Assembly (NCBI RefSeq): GCF_000016285.1
Contig: NC_011989.1
Span: forward strand, 313,001 to 377,000
DNA from: Allorhizobium ampelinum S4
GTDB lineage: Bacteria; Pseudomonadota; Alphaproteobacteria; Rhizobiales; Rhizobiaceae
Length of the DNA stretch: 64,000 nt
Direction of reading: 5' to 3'
Shown here: one piece after another, positions 8,955 through 16,725 of the stretch
Position numbering within the stretch: the stretch's first letter is position 1
Layout: each line of letters begins with the position of its first letter
Translations under genes and position numbers: made by a program
The notes under the pieces: generated by a model
The model's database searches: none
Seen by the model: only the letters and a program-made list of their open reading frames with translations
What the model was told of the DNA's origin: nothing

Positions 8955-9530
8955 TCAGCTTTCGATCCCCATGGCCTTTTCAAAATCCAGCCAACTGCGG
9001 TCCATGGCATAGGCCTTGGTGACATAGGGGATGCCAACATGGCCATAGATCACCGGCCAGAGTTGTTGCTCTGCTGTGTCCTCCTGCACGCCGGCGATCT
9101 GTTGCAGGTAGAGCACGGAGGCGAGACCGCTGCGGTCTGCACCGCCCTCGCAATGGATAAGGATGGGCTTTGGTGCGGATTTCAGCAGAGCAACCAGTTG
9201 CTCGGCCTTGTCGATGGTCAGGCCCTTGCCAGCCGACATGCGAAAATCGATGTGGCCGATGCCAAGTTCCCGGGCGGTTGCGACTTCCTGCGCATACCAG
9301 GGGGAAGGGGAGGGGCCGCGCAGATTGACGATGGTCTTGATACCGTAGCGCCCGGCATAGTCCTTGATATCGGCGGCACTCGGTTGGGCGGAGCGATAGA
9401 ATTCACCAGGAATGACCTCGTGGAAATTGCCTGTCAGGCGGAGATAGCCAAGGTAAGCGCCACAGGACAGCAGACCGGTCAGGCAGGCAAGGGCGGTATA
9501 GCGGGTGGCTTTCGCCAGCAGGATGGACAT
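8955..9530 (-). CDS. Membrane-anchored tyrosine/dual-specificity phosphatase-like protein
   Basis: 191-residue protein with an N-terminal hydrophobic anchor (about residues 10-30) followed by a cysteine-phosphatase domain. The catalytic P-loop HCEGGADRSG fits C-x5-R, with a preceding YRSAQPSAADI segment and NLRGPSPSPWY typical of the DSP-like/Siw14-type family. The N-terminal segment should place the enzyme outside the cytoplasm or facing the periplasm, but a signal peptide and an anchor cannot be told apart by eye. The substrate (phosphotyrosine, inositol phosphate or other) is unknown. About 118 bp separate it from the upstream pirin gene. Confidence 0.75.
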   Translation of the reverse strand: MSILLAKATRYTALACLTGLLSCGAYLGYLRLTGNFHEVIPGEFYRSAQPSAADIKDYAGRYGIKTIVNLRGPSPSPWYAQEVATARELGIGHIDFRMSAGKGLTIDKAEQLVALLKSAPKPILIHCEGGADRSGLASVLYLQQIAGVQEDTAEQQLWPVIYGHVGIPYVTKAYAMDRSWLDFEKAMGIES

Positions 9531-9648
9531 GGGCTCACAGGGGTCGGATCAAATAACCATCCCCCTGTAAAACCCGAACCTGACATCGAACTGAAAGACG
9601 CGACCACCTGCCGCATCCTATCATCACAGTGTCGTCAATACGCAGTGA

Positions 9649-10560
9649 TCAATGATCGGCCTTGATGAAGGTGCCGTTCTTCAATTCGCGCATGGCCTCC
9701 ATCAGCTCTTCCCGGCTGTTCATGACGATTGGTCCATGCCAGGCGACCGGCTCCTTGATCGGCTTGCCGGTCACCAGCAGGAAGCGGATACCCTTTTCAC
9801 CAGCCTGAACGGTGATTTCGTCGCCGGTATCAAAGACCACCAGCGTGCGATTGCCCGAGAGGTCACGGATATTCAGTTCTTCGCCCTGAAATTCTTTCTC
9901 GACTTTGACACCGAACGGCTTGGAGGCATCGCGGAACGAGCCGGAGCCCGCGAAAATATAGGCAAAGGCCGACCGATAGGTATCGACAGGAAAACGCTTG
10001 GTCTTGCCGGGTGGAACGGAGATATCGAGATAAACAGGCTCTGCGGCAATGCCATCGACCGGGCCGGATTTGCCCCAGAAATCGCCGCTGATCACCCGCA
10101 CCGCCGTACCGTCGTCATCGACCACGACAGGAATGTCGGCGGATTTGATATCCTGATAGCGCGGCGCAGTCATTTTCAGCGAGGAGGGCAAGTTGGCCCA
10201 GAGCTGGAAGCCATGCATCTTGCCGGAAAAATCGCCCTTCGGCATTTCCTGATGCATGATGCCGCTACCTGCCGTCATCCACTGAAGGTCGCCTGCGCCA
10301 AGCTGGCCATGATTGCCGAGGCTGTCGCCATGGTCCACCGTTCCGGCCAGAACATAGGTGATGGTTTCGATACCGCGATGCGGATGCCAGGGAAAGCCGC
10401 GGATATAATCCTGCGGATCATCATTGCGAAAATCGTCCATCATCAGGAACGGATCAGTCATCGAGGGATCGCCGAAGCCGAAGACGCGGTGCAGCTTGAC
10501 ACCGGCCCCTTCCATGGTGGGCGTGGCGCGACTTTCGTGTTTGACGGGGCGAATGGACAT
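9649..10560 (-). CDS. Pirin-family bicupin protein (303 aa)
   Basis: Pirin family: a two-cupin iron protein; some bacterial members show quercetin dioxygenase activity or bind metabolic enzymes. The N-terminal cupin metal site is intact: HPHRGIETIT supplies two His, and GSGIMHQEMP supplies His and Glu. The C-terminal cupin (about residues 180-290) lacks obvious ligands, as is usual. The ATG at 10560 is divergent from the glutamine amidotransferase. The physiological role is unknown. Confidence 0.88.
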   Translation of the reverse strand: MSIRPVKHESRATPTMEGAGVKLHRVFGFGDPSMTDPFLMMDDFRNDDPQDYIRGFPWHPHRGIETITYVLAGTVDHGDSLGNHGQLGAGDLQWMTAGSGIMHQEMPKGDFSGKMHGFQLWANLPSSLKMTAPRYQDIKSADIPVVVDDDGTAVRVISGDFWGKSGPVDGIAAEPVYLDISVPPGKTKRFPVDTYRSAFAYIFAGSGSFRDASKPFGVKVEKEFQGEELNIRDLSGNRTLVVFDTGDEITVQAGEKGIRFLLVTGKPIKEPVAWHGPIVMNSREELMEAMRELKNGTFIKADH

Positions 10561-10836
10561 CGGTCTGGCTCCTTTCGAGCGGAATATGATTTGCAGCCAA
10601 TATAAGGCTTTTCAAACGCAGGCGAAGGGCATCAAGCGCAACGCAGTGTTCACAGAACGGTTCTTCACGGACCCCCGCTCTTCACAAAACACAATGCCGC
10701 ACTGCGAAATGTGATTGCCGCTTTCGTCACGAATCTGACATGAAGAAAGCCGAGCTTTACGCTTCATTATACACCTTCCTTCAAGATTGGCTTTGCCGGG
10801 ACAAATGAGGACCGGTCTTGCCGGAGCATGAATGCC

Positions 10837-11652
10837 ATGTGTCGTTGGGCAGCCTATCGGGGAGAACCGCTCTTTATCGAGGAGTTGGTATCGTCACCCG
10901 CCCATTCGCTGATCGAGCAATCCGTCTGCGCCACCCGCGCCAAGACATCCACCAACGCGGACGGTTTTGGCCTTGCCTGGTACGGCGACCGGCCGGAGCC
11001 AGGCCGGTTTCGCGATGTTCTGCCTGCCTGGTCGGATTGTAACCTGAAAAGCATCGCTCGGCAGATCCGCTCGCCGCTGTTTCTGGCGCATGTGCGCGCC
11101 GCAACCCATGGCGCGACCCGGCGCGACAATTGCCACCCGTTTGTGTATGGTAACTGGTCTTTCATGCATAACGGCCAGATCGATCATTTCGACCGTATCC
11201 GCCGCGCCATGGAAAGCATGCTGGACGACGAATATTTCAACGCCCGCACTGGCTCGACGGATTCTGAGTTGTTGTTCCTACTGGCCATGCAATTCGGCAT
11301 GAAGCATCGCCCGATTGCGGCGATGGCCGAGGCCATCGGTTTTGCCGAAAGGCTGAGCGCAGAGATCATTGGCACGACCCGGGTGCGTTTCACCGCCGCC
11401 TTCTCTGATGGCGAGGCGCTGTATGCGGTGCGCTATTCCACCGACGCTTTCGCCCCGACGCTGTATGCCGGGCCGATGGGACACAAGGGCGGGCATTGCC
11501 TGGTGTCCGAACCGCTCAATGATGACACGGAAACCTGGGTAGAGATCCCGCCGGGAAGCGCCGTGATCCTCAATGATGAGGGTCTGAACGTCATGGATTT
11601 CGAGCCGGAAATCGGCAACGCGCCTGCTCGGGTGACGGAAATGGCCGGCTAA
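10837..11652 (+). CDS. Class II glutamine amidotransferase (YafJ/EgtC-like)
   Basis: Ntn-hydrolase-fold glutamine amidotransferase domain protein. The frame opens at 10828, but I choose the ATG at 10837: it puts Cys at position 2, which must become the N-terminal nucleophile after Met removal, and it has GGAG about 11 nt upstream. Residues RWAAYRGEPLF, the TNADGFGLAWYG loop, and LAHVRAATHGATRRDNCHPF with FMHNG fit the family. About 271 residues. It is a stand-alone domain without a synthase partner, so the ammonia acceptor or hydrolysed substrate is unknown. A 20-bp hairpin follows the stop directly. Confidence 0.85.
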   Translation: MCRWAAYRGEPLFIEELVSSPAHSLIEQSVCATRAKTSTNADGFGLAWYGDRPEPGRFRDVLPAWSDCNLKSIARQIRSPLFLAHVRAATHGATRRDNCHPFVYGNWSFMHNGQIDHFDRIRRAMESMLDDEYFNARTGSTDSELLFLLAMQFGMKHRPIAAMAEAIGFAERLSAEIIGTTRVRFTAAFSDGEALYAVRYSTDAFAPTLYAGPMGHKGGHCLVSEPLNDDTETWVEIPPGSAVILNDEGLNVMDFEPEIGNAPARVTEMAG

Positions 11653-11695
11653 TCTAGAGTCTGTCAGGTTCAGATTGAACCAGACAGACTCTAGA
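11653..11695. terminator. Long hairpin immediately after the amidotransferase stop
   Basis: Arms 11653-11672 and 11676-11695 pair over 20 bp with one mismatch and a 3-nt loop, starting one base after the TAA stop. TTCTCTTGTTTT follows on the plus strand. It may act as terminator and as part of the repeat element just downstream. Confidence 0.7.
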
Positions 11696-11698
11696 TTC

Positions 11699-11758
11699 TC
11701 TTGTTTTCGTTTGTCTTTTTGGGAAAACCGGATTCCACTTTTCCCTGACAAACTCTAG
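11699..11758. repeat. Palindromic repeat element, copy 1
   Basis: Nested inverted repeat: TTTGTC (11710-11715) with GACAAA (11747-11752), and GGGAAAA (11721-11727) with TTTTCCC (11739-11745). A second copy in the opposite orientation lies at 31696-31750, also just after a stop codon. The conserved flank TTTTCGTTTGTCTTTT is shared by both (as reverse complements). Confidence 0.65.
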
Positions 11759-11789
11759 GTTTGCCCTGGATGCCAATAGGGCTGCGGCA

Positions 11790-12719
11790 TCACGGTGTGC
11801 TGACTTGCCGCCTCACTTCCTCAACGAAGGTCTTCAGCGCACCACGATAGGAATCGCGGCGATAGGCAAGCGAAAGCGGTGCATCGAGGCCGGAGCCGGG
11901 CGCAAAACGACGATAGGCGACGCCGGAGGTTTCCAGCCGTGCCATGGACTGCGGAATGATCGACAGGCCAAGGCCCGCCGCCACCAGGCTGAGGGTGGAG
12001 ACCAGTTTCGGTGCCTCCTGTGCGACATTCGGACTGAAGCCGGCGGCCTGGCAGGCGGCGATGATCCGGTCATACAGCCCTTGCGCCAGGGGGCGGCGAT
12101 AGAGAACAAAAGTTTCTCCGGCCAGCGCGGCAAGCGCGACGGTATCCCTGTCGCCGTTTTGGCTGTGCAGGGCCAAAGGATGGGTGTCGGGCAGAGCCAG
12201 TACCATGTCTTCGATATCGACGGTCTCGATGCTGAGCGTTGGCCCCGATCCGGGCAAAGCACCTGCGGTGGCGCGGATGAAGGCCGCATCAAGCCTGCCG
12301 GCGGACAATTCACACAGAAGTTCCGTCGTAGAGCCTTCGTCCAACCGCAGTTTCAGCGACGGCGAGGAGAGCCGCATGGCCCGCACGATGCTAGGCACCA
12401 GCGGATGAAAGACTGCCGAGGTGGTAAAGCCGATGGCAAGCTCGCCGATTTCGCCGCGCGCCGCCCGTTGTGCGGCCTCAACGGCCATATCCACATCGGC
12501 AAGGATCTGTCGGGCGCGGGCGATAAACGCCACCCCCGCCTCGGTCAGCGCCATGCCGCGGGGCTGGCGGATAAACAGCGTCACCCCGACCTCTGTTTCC
12601 AGAGCCTTGATCTGCTGGCTGAGAGGTGGCTGTTGCAGGCCAAGTCGCTCCGCCGCACGGGTCAAATGGCCCTCTTCGGCGACGGTCACGGCATAGCGGA
12701 GGTGACGTAGTTCAATCAT
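11790..12719 (-). CDS. LysR-family transcriptional regulator (309 aa), divergent from chrA
   Basis: LysR-type regulator with an N-terminal winged HTH (residues 1-60: RHLRYAVTVAEEGHLTRAAERLG then QQPPLSQQIKALE) and a C-terminal effector-binding domain of normal length. It is of the BenM/CatM-like subgroup by its N-terminal sequence. It is divergently transcribed from the chromate-transporter pair with about 90 bp between starts and a palindrome in the gap, so that operon is its likely target. The inducer is not deducible. An alternative is that it controls only itself. Confidence 0.88.
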   Translation of the reverse strand: MIELRHLRYAVTVAEEGHLTRAAERLGLQQPPLSQQIKALETEVGVTLFIRQPRGMALTEAGVAFIARARQILADVDMAVEAAQRAARGEIGELAIGFTTSAVFHPLVPSIVRAMRLSSPSLKLRLDEGSTTELLCELSAGRLDAAFIRATAGALPGSGPTLSIETVDIEDMVLALPDTHPLALHSQNGDRDTVALAALAGETFVLYRRPLAQGLYDRIIAACQAAGFSPNVAQEAPKLVSTLSLVAAGLGLSIIPQSMARLETSGVAYRRFAPGSGLDAPLSLAYRRDSYRGALKTFVEEVRRQVSTP

Positions 12720-12720
12720 G

Positions 12721-12766
12721 CCATATCTTTAACATATGGAGAGTGGGTTATCCATATATTGGACAT
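12721..12766. promoter_or_regulatory. Candidate LysR operator between the LysR gene and chrA
   Basis: CCATAT (12721-12726) and ATATGG (12734-12739) form a perfect inverted repeat two bases from the LysR start. A second dyad TCCA-TATAT-TGGA follows at about 12751-12763. Paired dyads in a divergent LysR promoter region suit recognition and activation sites; assignment is by position and symmetry. Confidence 0.5.
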
Positions 12767-12809
12767 CAGGATTCGAGCGGCGTATGGAAGAGAAAAGACG
12801 AAGCGGACG

Positions 12810-13409
12810 ATGGTCATGACGAAGACAGTTCAACGGGAGACAGTTCAGGCCGAGACAGGTCGGGCCGAGCCGCCGCTCCATCATCCCGGCATCGCCGAAT
12901 TGTTTACGGGCTTTCTAGGCCTTGGCCTGATGGGGTTCGGCGGCGTATTGCCGATGGCGCGGCGGATGATGGTGGAGGACCGGCACTGGCTCTCCCCTGG
13001 CGAATTCATGGACCTGCTTGGCCTCTGTCAGTTCCTGCCGGGTGGCAATATCATCAATATGTCGGTGGCGGTTGGGTTGAAATTTCAGGGCTGGAAGGGT
13101 GCGCTGGCCGCCGCCTTCGGCCTGATTGCCGCACCGACGGCCATCGTCATCTGTCTCGGTTACATTTACGACCGTTACCGCGACAATCCGCAGGTCGAAC
13201 ATCTATTTGCGGGTCTGGCGGCTGCTGCATCGGGTCTGCTGATCTCGCTGGCCTGGAAAGTCCTGCAACCGCTGAAACACAAGCTCTGGGCGCTGGCCAT
13301 CGTCGCCCTGTGTTTCATTGCCATTGCGGTTTTTCGATTGCCGCTGTTCGCCACCATGCTGGTTCTGGCGCCGGTCTCTATTGTTCTGAGCTGGAAATTG
13401 TCGAAATGA
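12810..13409 (+). CDS. chrA: Chromate transporter, N-terminal-type subunit
   Basis: About 199 residues, one CHR domain of the chromate ion transporter family with roughly six hydrophobic segments. Family signatures seen: FLGLGLMGFGGVLPMARRM, LCQFLPGGNIINMSVAVG and GWKGALAAAFGL. The frame is open from a TTG at 12759, but the ATG at 12810 is the more likely start. It overlaps the next gene by ATGA at 13406-13409, so the two are translationally coupled. Short-chain ChrA proteins work as pairs, giving chromate efflux; substrate assignment here is by homology only. Confidence 0.85.
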   Translation: MVMTKTVQRETVQAETGRAEPPLHHPGIAELFTGFLGLGLMGFGGVLPMARRMMVEDRHWLSPGEFMDLLGLCQFLPGGNIINMSVAVGLKFQGWKGALAAAFGLIAAPTAIVICLGYIYDRYRDNPQVEHLFAGLAAAASGLLISLAWKVLQPLKHKLWALAIVALCFIAIAVFRLPLFATMLVLAPVSIVLSWKLSK

Positions 13410-13927
13410 TTGCCACCCTGATTTCTCTTGCCCTGATTTTTACGGAATTGTCGCTAATCGCCTTTGGTGGCGGCAATGCCATCCTGCCGGAAATGCAGCG
13501 CCGGGTGGTGGAGGTCCAGCATTGGATGAGCGCCAGCGAATTCAGCGCGCTGTTTGCGCTGGCCCAGGCGGCTCCCGGGCCGAATATGATGGTGGTGCCG
13601 CTGGTCGGCTGGCATGTGGCGGGCTTTGCTGGGGTGGTCGTCACCTCCATCGCCAAATTCGGTCCGTCCTCGCTGATCACCGCTGGAGCCGTGACGCTCT
13701 GGGAGCGCTTCAAGGACCGGCCCTGGCGGCGGATCGTCCAAGCCGGGCTTGCACCAATGACGGCAGGCCTCGTCACCTCCAGCGCCGCCGTGATCACCAA
13801 GGCCTCGGCAACCAGCCCAATTCTCATCGGCATTGCGACTGGCTGTGCGGTGCTGACCGCGATAACTAAGGTTCACCCGCTGATCGCGCTGGGCAGCGGC
13901 GCGCTGATTGGACTTATCTTTATTTAG
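13406..13927 (+). CDS. Chromate transporter, C-terminal-type subunit
   Basis: 173 residues, second half of a split (short-chain) CHR transporter. It begins with ATG at 13406 inside the stop of the preceding gene. Signatures: LSLIAFGGGNAILPEMQRR and AQAAPGPNMMVVPLVGW, the counterpart of the N-terminal-subunit motif, plus about six hydrophobic stretches. The last four bases overlap the convergent coaBC stop. Together with 12810-13409 it reproduces the full two-domain ChrA length of about 370-400 residues. Confidence 0.85.
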   Translation: MIATLISLALIFTELSLIAFGGGNAILPEMQRRVVEVQHWMSASEFSALFALAQAAPGPNMMVVPLVGWHVAGFAGVVVTSIAKFGPSSLITAGAVTLWERFKDRPWRRIVQAGLAPMTAGLVTSSAAVITKASATSPILIGIATGCAVLTAITKVHPLIALGSGALIGLIFI

Positions 13928-15141
13928 GGAGATTTGAAGCCGAGCATCCCGGCAATGGTTTGGGCAAGCCGGTCGGCAACGGCATCCTTGTCCATATCCG
14001 GCCAGTCCTCGCTACGATCCTTGTAGATCAGGGTCACCCGGTTTCGGTCGCCGCCCATGATGCCGGTCTGTGGTGAAACATCGTTGGCGACGATCAGGTC
14101 TGCACCTTTACGCTCCAGCTTAGCACGGCCATTGTCCTCGACATTCTGGGTCTCCGCAGCAAAGCCGATAACCAGGGCCGGGCGTTTTTCATGGTGGCCA
14201 ACCGTCTTCAGAATGTCTGGATTTTCGGTCAGCGTCAGCATCGGAGCGGCGTCGCCTGGCTGTTTCTTGATCTTGTGCTCTGATGCCATCTCGACCCGCC
14301 AGTCTGCCACCGCTGCGACCATCACGGCGATGTCGGCGGGCAGGTGGGCGAGCACAGCGTCGCGCATGTCCTCGGCTCGCTCGACATGGATCGTTTTGAC
14401 GCCTGTCGGGTCTGCAAGGCTGACCGGACCTGATACCAGTGTCACCTCGGCACCCAGCCGAGCAAGAGCCCCGGCAATAGCATGGCCCTGCTTGCCGGAG
14501 GAGCGGTTGGCGATATAGCGCACGGGATCGATCGGCTCATGGGTCGGGCCTGAGGTGACAATGGCCTTTTTGCCTGCCAACGGCTTGAAGGAGTCGTCAA
14601 AACAGGCTTCGACCTTGGCGACGATCTCCAGCGGCTCGGCCATGCGGCCAAGACCTTTCTCGCCGCTTTCAGCCATTTCACCGGCCATCGGCCCGATGAA
14701 CTGGATGCCATCGGCCTTGAGCTGCGCAACATTGCGCAGGGTGGCGGGATGCGCCCACATTTTCGGGTTCATGGCCGGTGCGATCAGCACGGGCCGGTCG
14801 GCGGCAAGCAGCACCGCCGAGGCCAGGTCATCAGCCAGCCCATGCGCCATTTTTGCCATCAGGTCGGCGGTCACGGGCGCAACGACGATCAGATCGCAAT
14901 CACGGGCCAGCCGGATATGACCGACATCCTGTTCGTCCTCGCGAGAAAACAGGTCGGTATACACATGGGAGGCCGAAAGTGCGCCGACCGCGAGCGGCGT
15001 GATGAATTCCTGGGCGGCCCGCGTCATGATCGGGCGCACCGAGGCACCTCGCTCGCGCAGCCGCCGGATCAGCTCCAGGCTTTTATAGGCGGCAATGCCG
15101 CCGCTGATGATCAGGAGAATACGCTTATCCGTCAGCGTCAT
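13924..15141 (-). CDS. coaBC: Bifunctional phosphopantothenoylcysteine decarboxylase/phosphopantothenate-cysteine ligase
   Basis: CoA biosynthesis: CoaB joins 4'-phosphopantothenate and cysteine, and CoaC decarboxylates the product using FMN. Length 405 residues, normal. CoaC domain (about 1-185): GGIAAYKSLELIRRL, GALSASHVYTDLF with the active-site His, and PAMNPKMWAHPAT with the substrate-binding Asn. CoaB domain (about 190-400): SGPTHEPIDPVRYIAN, AAVADWR and the lysine-rich KIKKQPGDAAP. It lies 94 bp after the receiver-HisKA_2 gene on the same strand and overlaps the convergent chromate-transporter gene by 3 bases (13924-13927 region). Confidence 0.95.
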   Translation of the reverse strand: MTLTDKRILLIISGGIAAYKSLELIRRLRERGASVRPIMTRAAQEFITPLAVGALSASHVYTDLFSREDEQDVGHIRLARDCDLIVVAPVTADLMAKMAHGLADDLASAVLLAADRPVLIAPAMNPKMWAHPATLRNVAQLKADGIQFIGPMAGEMAESGEKGLGRMAEPLEIVAKVEACFDDSFKPLAGKKAIVTSGPTHEPIDPVRYIANRSSGKQGHAIAGALARLGAEVTLVSGPVSLADPTGVKTIHVERAEDMRDAVLAHLPADIAVMVAAVADWRVEMASEHKIKKQPGDAAPMLTLTENPDILKTVGHHEKRPALVIGFAAETQNVEDNGRAKLERKGADLIVANDVSPQTGIMGGDRNRVTLIYKDRSEDWPDMDKDAVADRLAQTIAGMLGFKSP

Positions 15142-15235
15142 GAAAAGCCTGCCATGAAATTATCGGTGCGAACCGGACATTACCGCATAAGCGCCTGAAA
15201 GGAGAAACGATAAGATACGGAATCGATCCAATCCT

Positions 15236-16270
15236 CTATCGGGCTAGGTCTATCGGCACGCAGGCAATCGTTCCCGCCGCGATCTCCTGGTAGAAGAGCC
15301 CTTCGCCCAGCGTTGCGGCCATGGATTTGATGATCCGGCTGCCGAGGCCCGTGCCCTTCGGGGCAGCGCCAGGACTGATGCCGATGCCGTCATCCTCCAC
15401 CGTCAACAGCGCATGGCCGGGCTGCGCATGACACAGCCGCACGCGGATTTCGCCGTCCTTGCGGTCGGGATAGGCATATTTGATCGCATTGGTCACCAGT
15501 TCGGTGACGATCATGCCGATGGAGACGGCGCGGTCAGCTGTGAGAGAAATCGGCTCGGCATCGACTGTCAGGGTGATCGGCTTGTCGGGATTGGCAAGCG
15601 AACCGCCGATTTCCCGCACCAGATTGGCGATATAAATGTCCATATCGACCCGGCTGACATCGTCTGACGTGTAGAGGCTGCGATGCATGCCGGCAATGGC
15701 GGTAATGCGAGCCTGGGTCTCTGTCAGCTCGGCCTTGACCTCATCGCTGCGGGCATTGGCGATCTGAAGCCGCAGTAGGCTTGCCACCAATGCCAGACTG
15801 TTGGCAACGCGGTGGTTGACCTCGCTGAGCAGCGCTTCCGCCCTTTCCTTGGCAAGGCGGATTTCCTCGTCCGCTTTGACCTTGGCTTCGCGCAGCCGGG
15901 CATTTTCGACCGATTGTCGGATGGCGCTTTCCAGCAGCGACAGGAAATCCTCGCTGGTCGTCTTGATGACGTAATCGGAGGCGCCTGCCTTGATCGCGTC
16001 GATGGCGATACGGGCTTCGTTGGAGCCGGTCACATAGACCACCGGCGTCATGATATGCCGTCCACGCAAATGCGCCAGCACATCGTGACCGGTCATATTG
16101 CTGAGATAATGATCGAGAACAATAACGTCGAAGTTTTCAGACGCCAGAAAGCCCAGCGCCCGCTCCAGATCTTCTGCATGGGTGACGGAATGTCCGTTGC
16201 GCCCGAGTGCTTTCTGCACCAGCCGCACGATGGCCGGGTCGTCATCGAGATAAAGAATTCGGACATTCAT
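15236..16270 (-). CDS. Receiver-HisKA_2 hybrid sensor kinase (344 aa, no membrane segment)
   Basis: Cytoplasmic two-domain signalling protein. Residues 1-125 are a receiver domain (LYLDDDPAIV acidic pair, phospho-acceptor Asp in VIVLDHYLSN, VTGSN, and Lys in VIKTTS). A coiled linker leads to a HisKA_2-type dimerisation domain with phospho-His in LLSEVNHRVANSLALV (near residue 155) and a HATPase_c domain (TELVTNAIKYAY, DDGIGI, GTGLGSRII). It is the third gene of a cassette with a CHASE3 kinase and a single receiver, so a phosphorelay kinase to receiver to this kinase is plausible but inferred. Output unknown; no DNA-binding domain is visible. Confidence 0.88.
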   Translation of the reverse strand: MNVRILYLDDDPAIVRLVQKALGRNGHSVTHAEDLERALGFLASENFDVIVLDHYLSNMTGHDVLAHLRGRHIMTPVVYVTGSNEARIAIDAIKAGASDYVIKTTSEDFLSLLESAIRQSVENARLREAKVKADEEIRLAKERAEALLSEVNHRVANSLALVASLLRLQIANARSDEVKAELTETQARITAIAGMHRSLYTSDDVSRVDMDIYIANLVREIGGSLANPDKPITLTVDAEPISLTADRAVSIGMIVTELVTNAIKYAYPDRKDGEIRVRLCHAQPGHALLTVEDDGIGISPGAAPKGTGLGSRIIKSMAATLGEGLFYQEIAAGTIACVPIDLAR

Positions 16271-16285
16271 GGGGCGGTCGGCTCG

Positions 16286-16723
16286 TTACGGGATCTGCAT
16301 CACGGAAAAAAACAGCCCGAGCTGACGAATGGCATTGGCGAAATTGTCATAATCCACCGGCTTGGTGATATAGACATTCGCACCAAGATCGTAGCAGCGC
16401 TGGATTTCCCGTTGATCATCCGTTGTGGTGAGAATGACGACCGGCAGCCGACGTGTGTGCTGATTGGTCTTAACTTGTTCGAGTATATCGGTGCCCGACA
16501 TATCCGGCAAGTTAAGATCGAGTAAAATTAGCAGGTATCGATCTGCCGAGGTTTCGCCGGAACGGTCCGTACCCAGGATATAATCCAGCGCGTCGGTGCC
16601 ATTGGTAAACGGCACGATCTCATTGTTGACCCCGGCCCGGCGGACATTTTTTTCGATCAGGCGTGCATGTCCCTCGTCGTCTTCGACCATGACGATGGTC
16701 ACTTCCTTGGCCACTGCTTTCAT
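16286..16723 (-). CDS. Single-domain response regulator (Rcp1-like)
   Basis: 145 residues: a lone receiver domain with no output domain. Acidic pair in VMVEDDEGHARLIE, phospho-acceptor in LLILLDLNLPDMSG, Thr in VILTTTDD and Lys in YITKPVDYDNF. The long loop containing DRYLLILLD and the conserved RRLPVV resemble cyanobacterial Rcp1-type receivers found beside phytochromes and CHASE3 kinases. It starts 2 bases after the kinase stop and ends 15 bp before the receiver-HisKA_2 gene. Its likely job is as phosphotransfer intermediate between the two kinases. Confidence 0.9.
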   Translation of the reverse strand: MKAVAKEVTIVMVEDDEGHARLIEKNVRRAGVNNEIVPFTNGTDALDYILGTDRSGETSADRYLLILLDLNLPDMSGTDILEQVKTNQHTRRLPVVILTTTDDQREIQRCYDLGANVYITKPVDYDNFANAIRQLGLFFSVMQIP

Positions 16724-16725
16724 GC

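Noticed and set aside
12626..13927. 433-codon frame covering both chromate-transporter halves in the C-terminal frame
   Set aside because: Only its last 173 codons match the CHR family; upstream it reads out of frame through the LysR and chrA N-terminal gene. The true gene starts at 13406.
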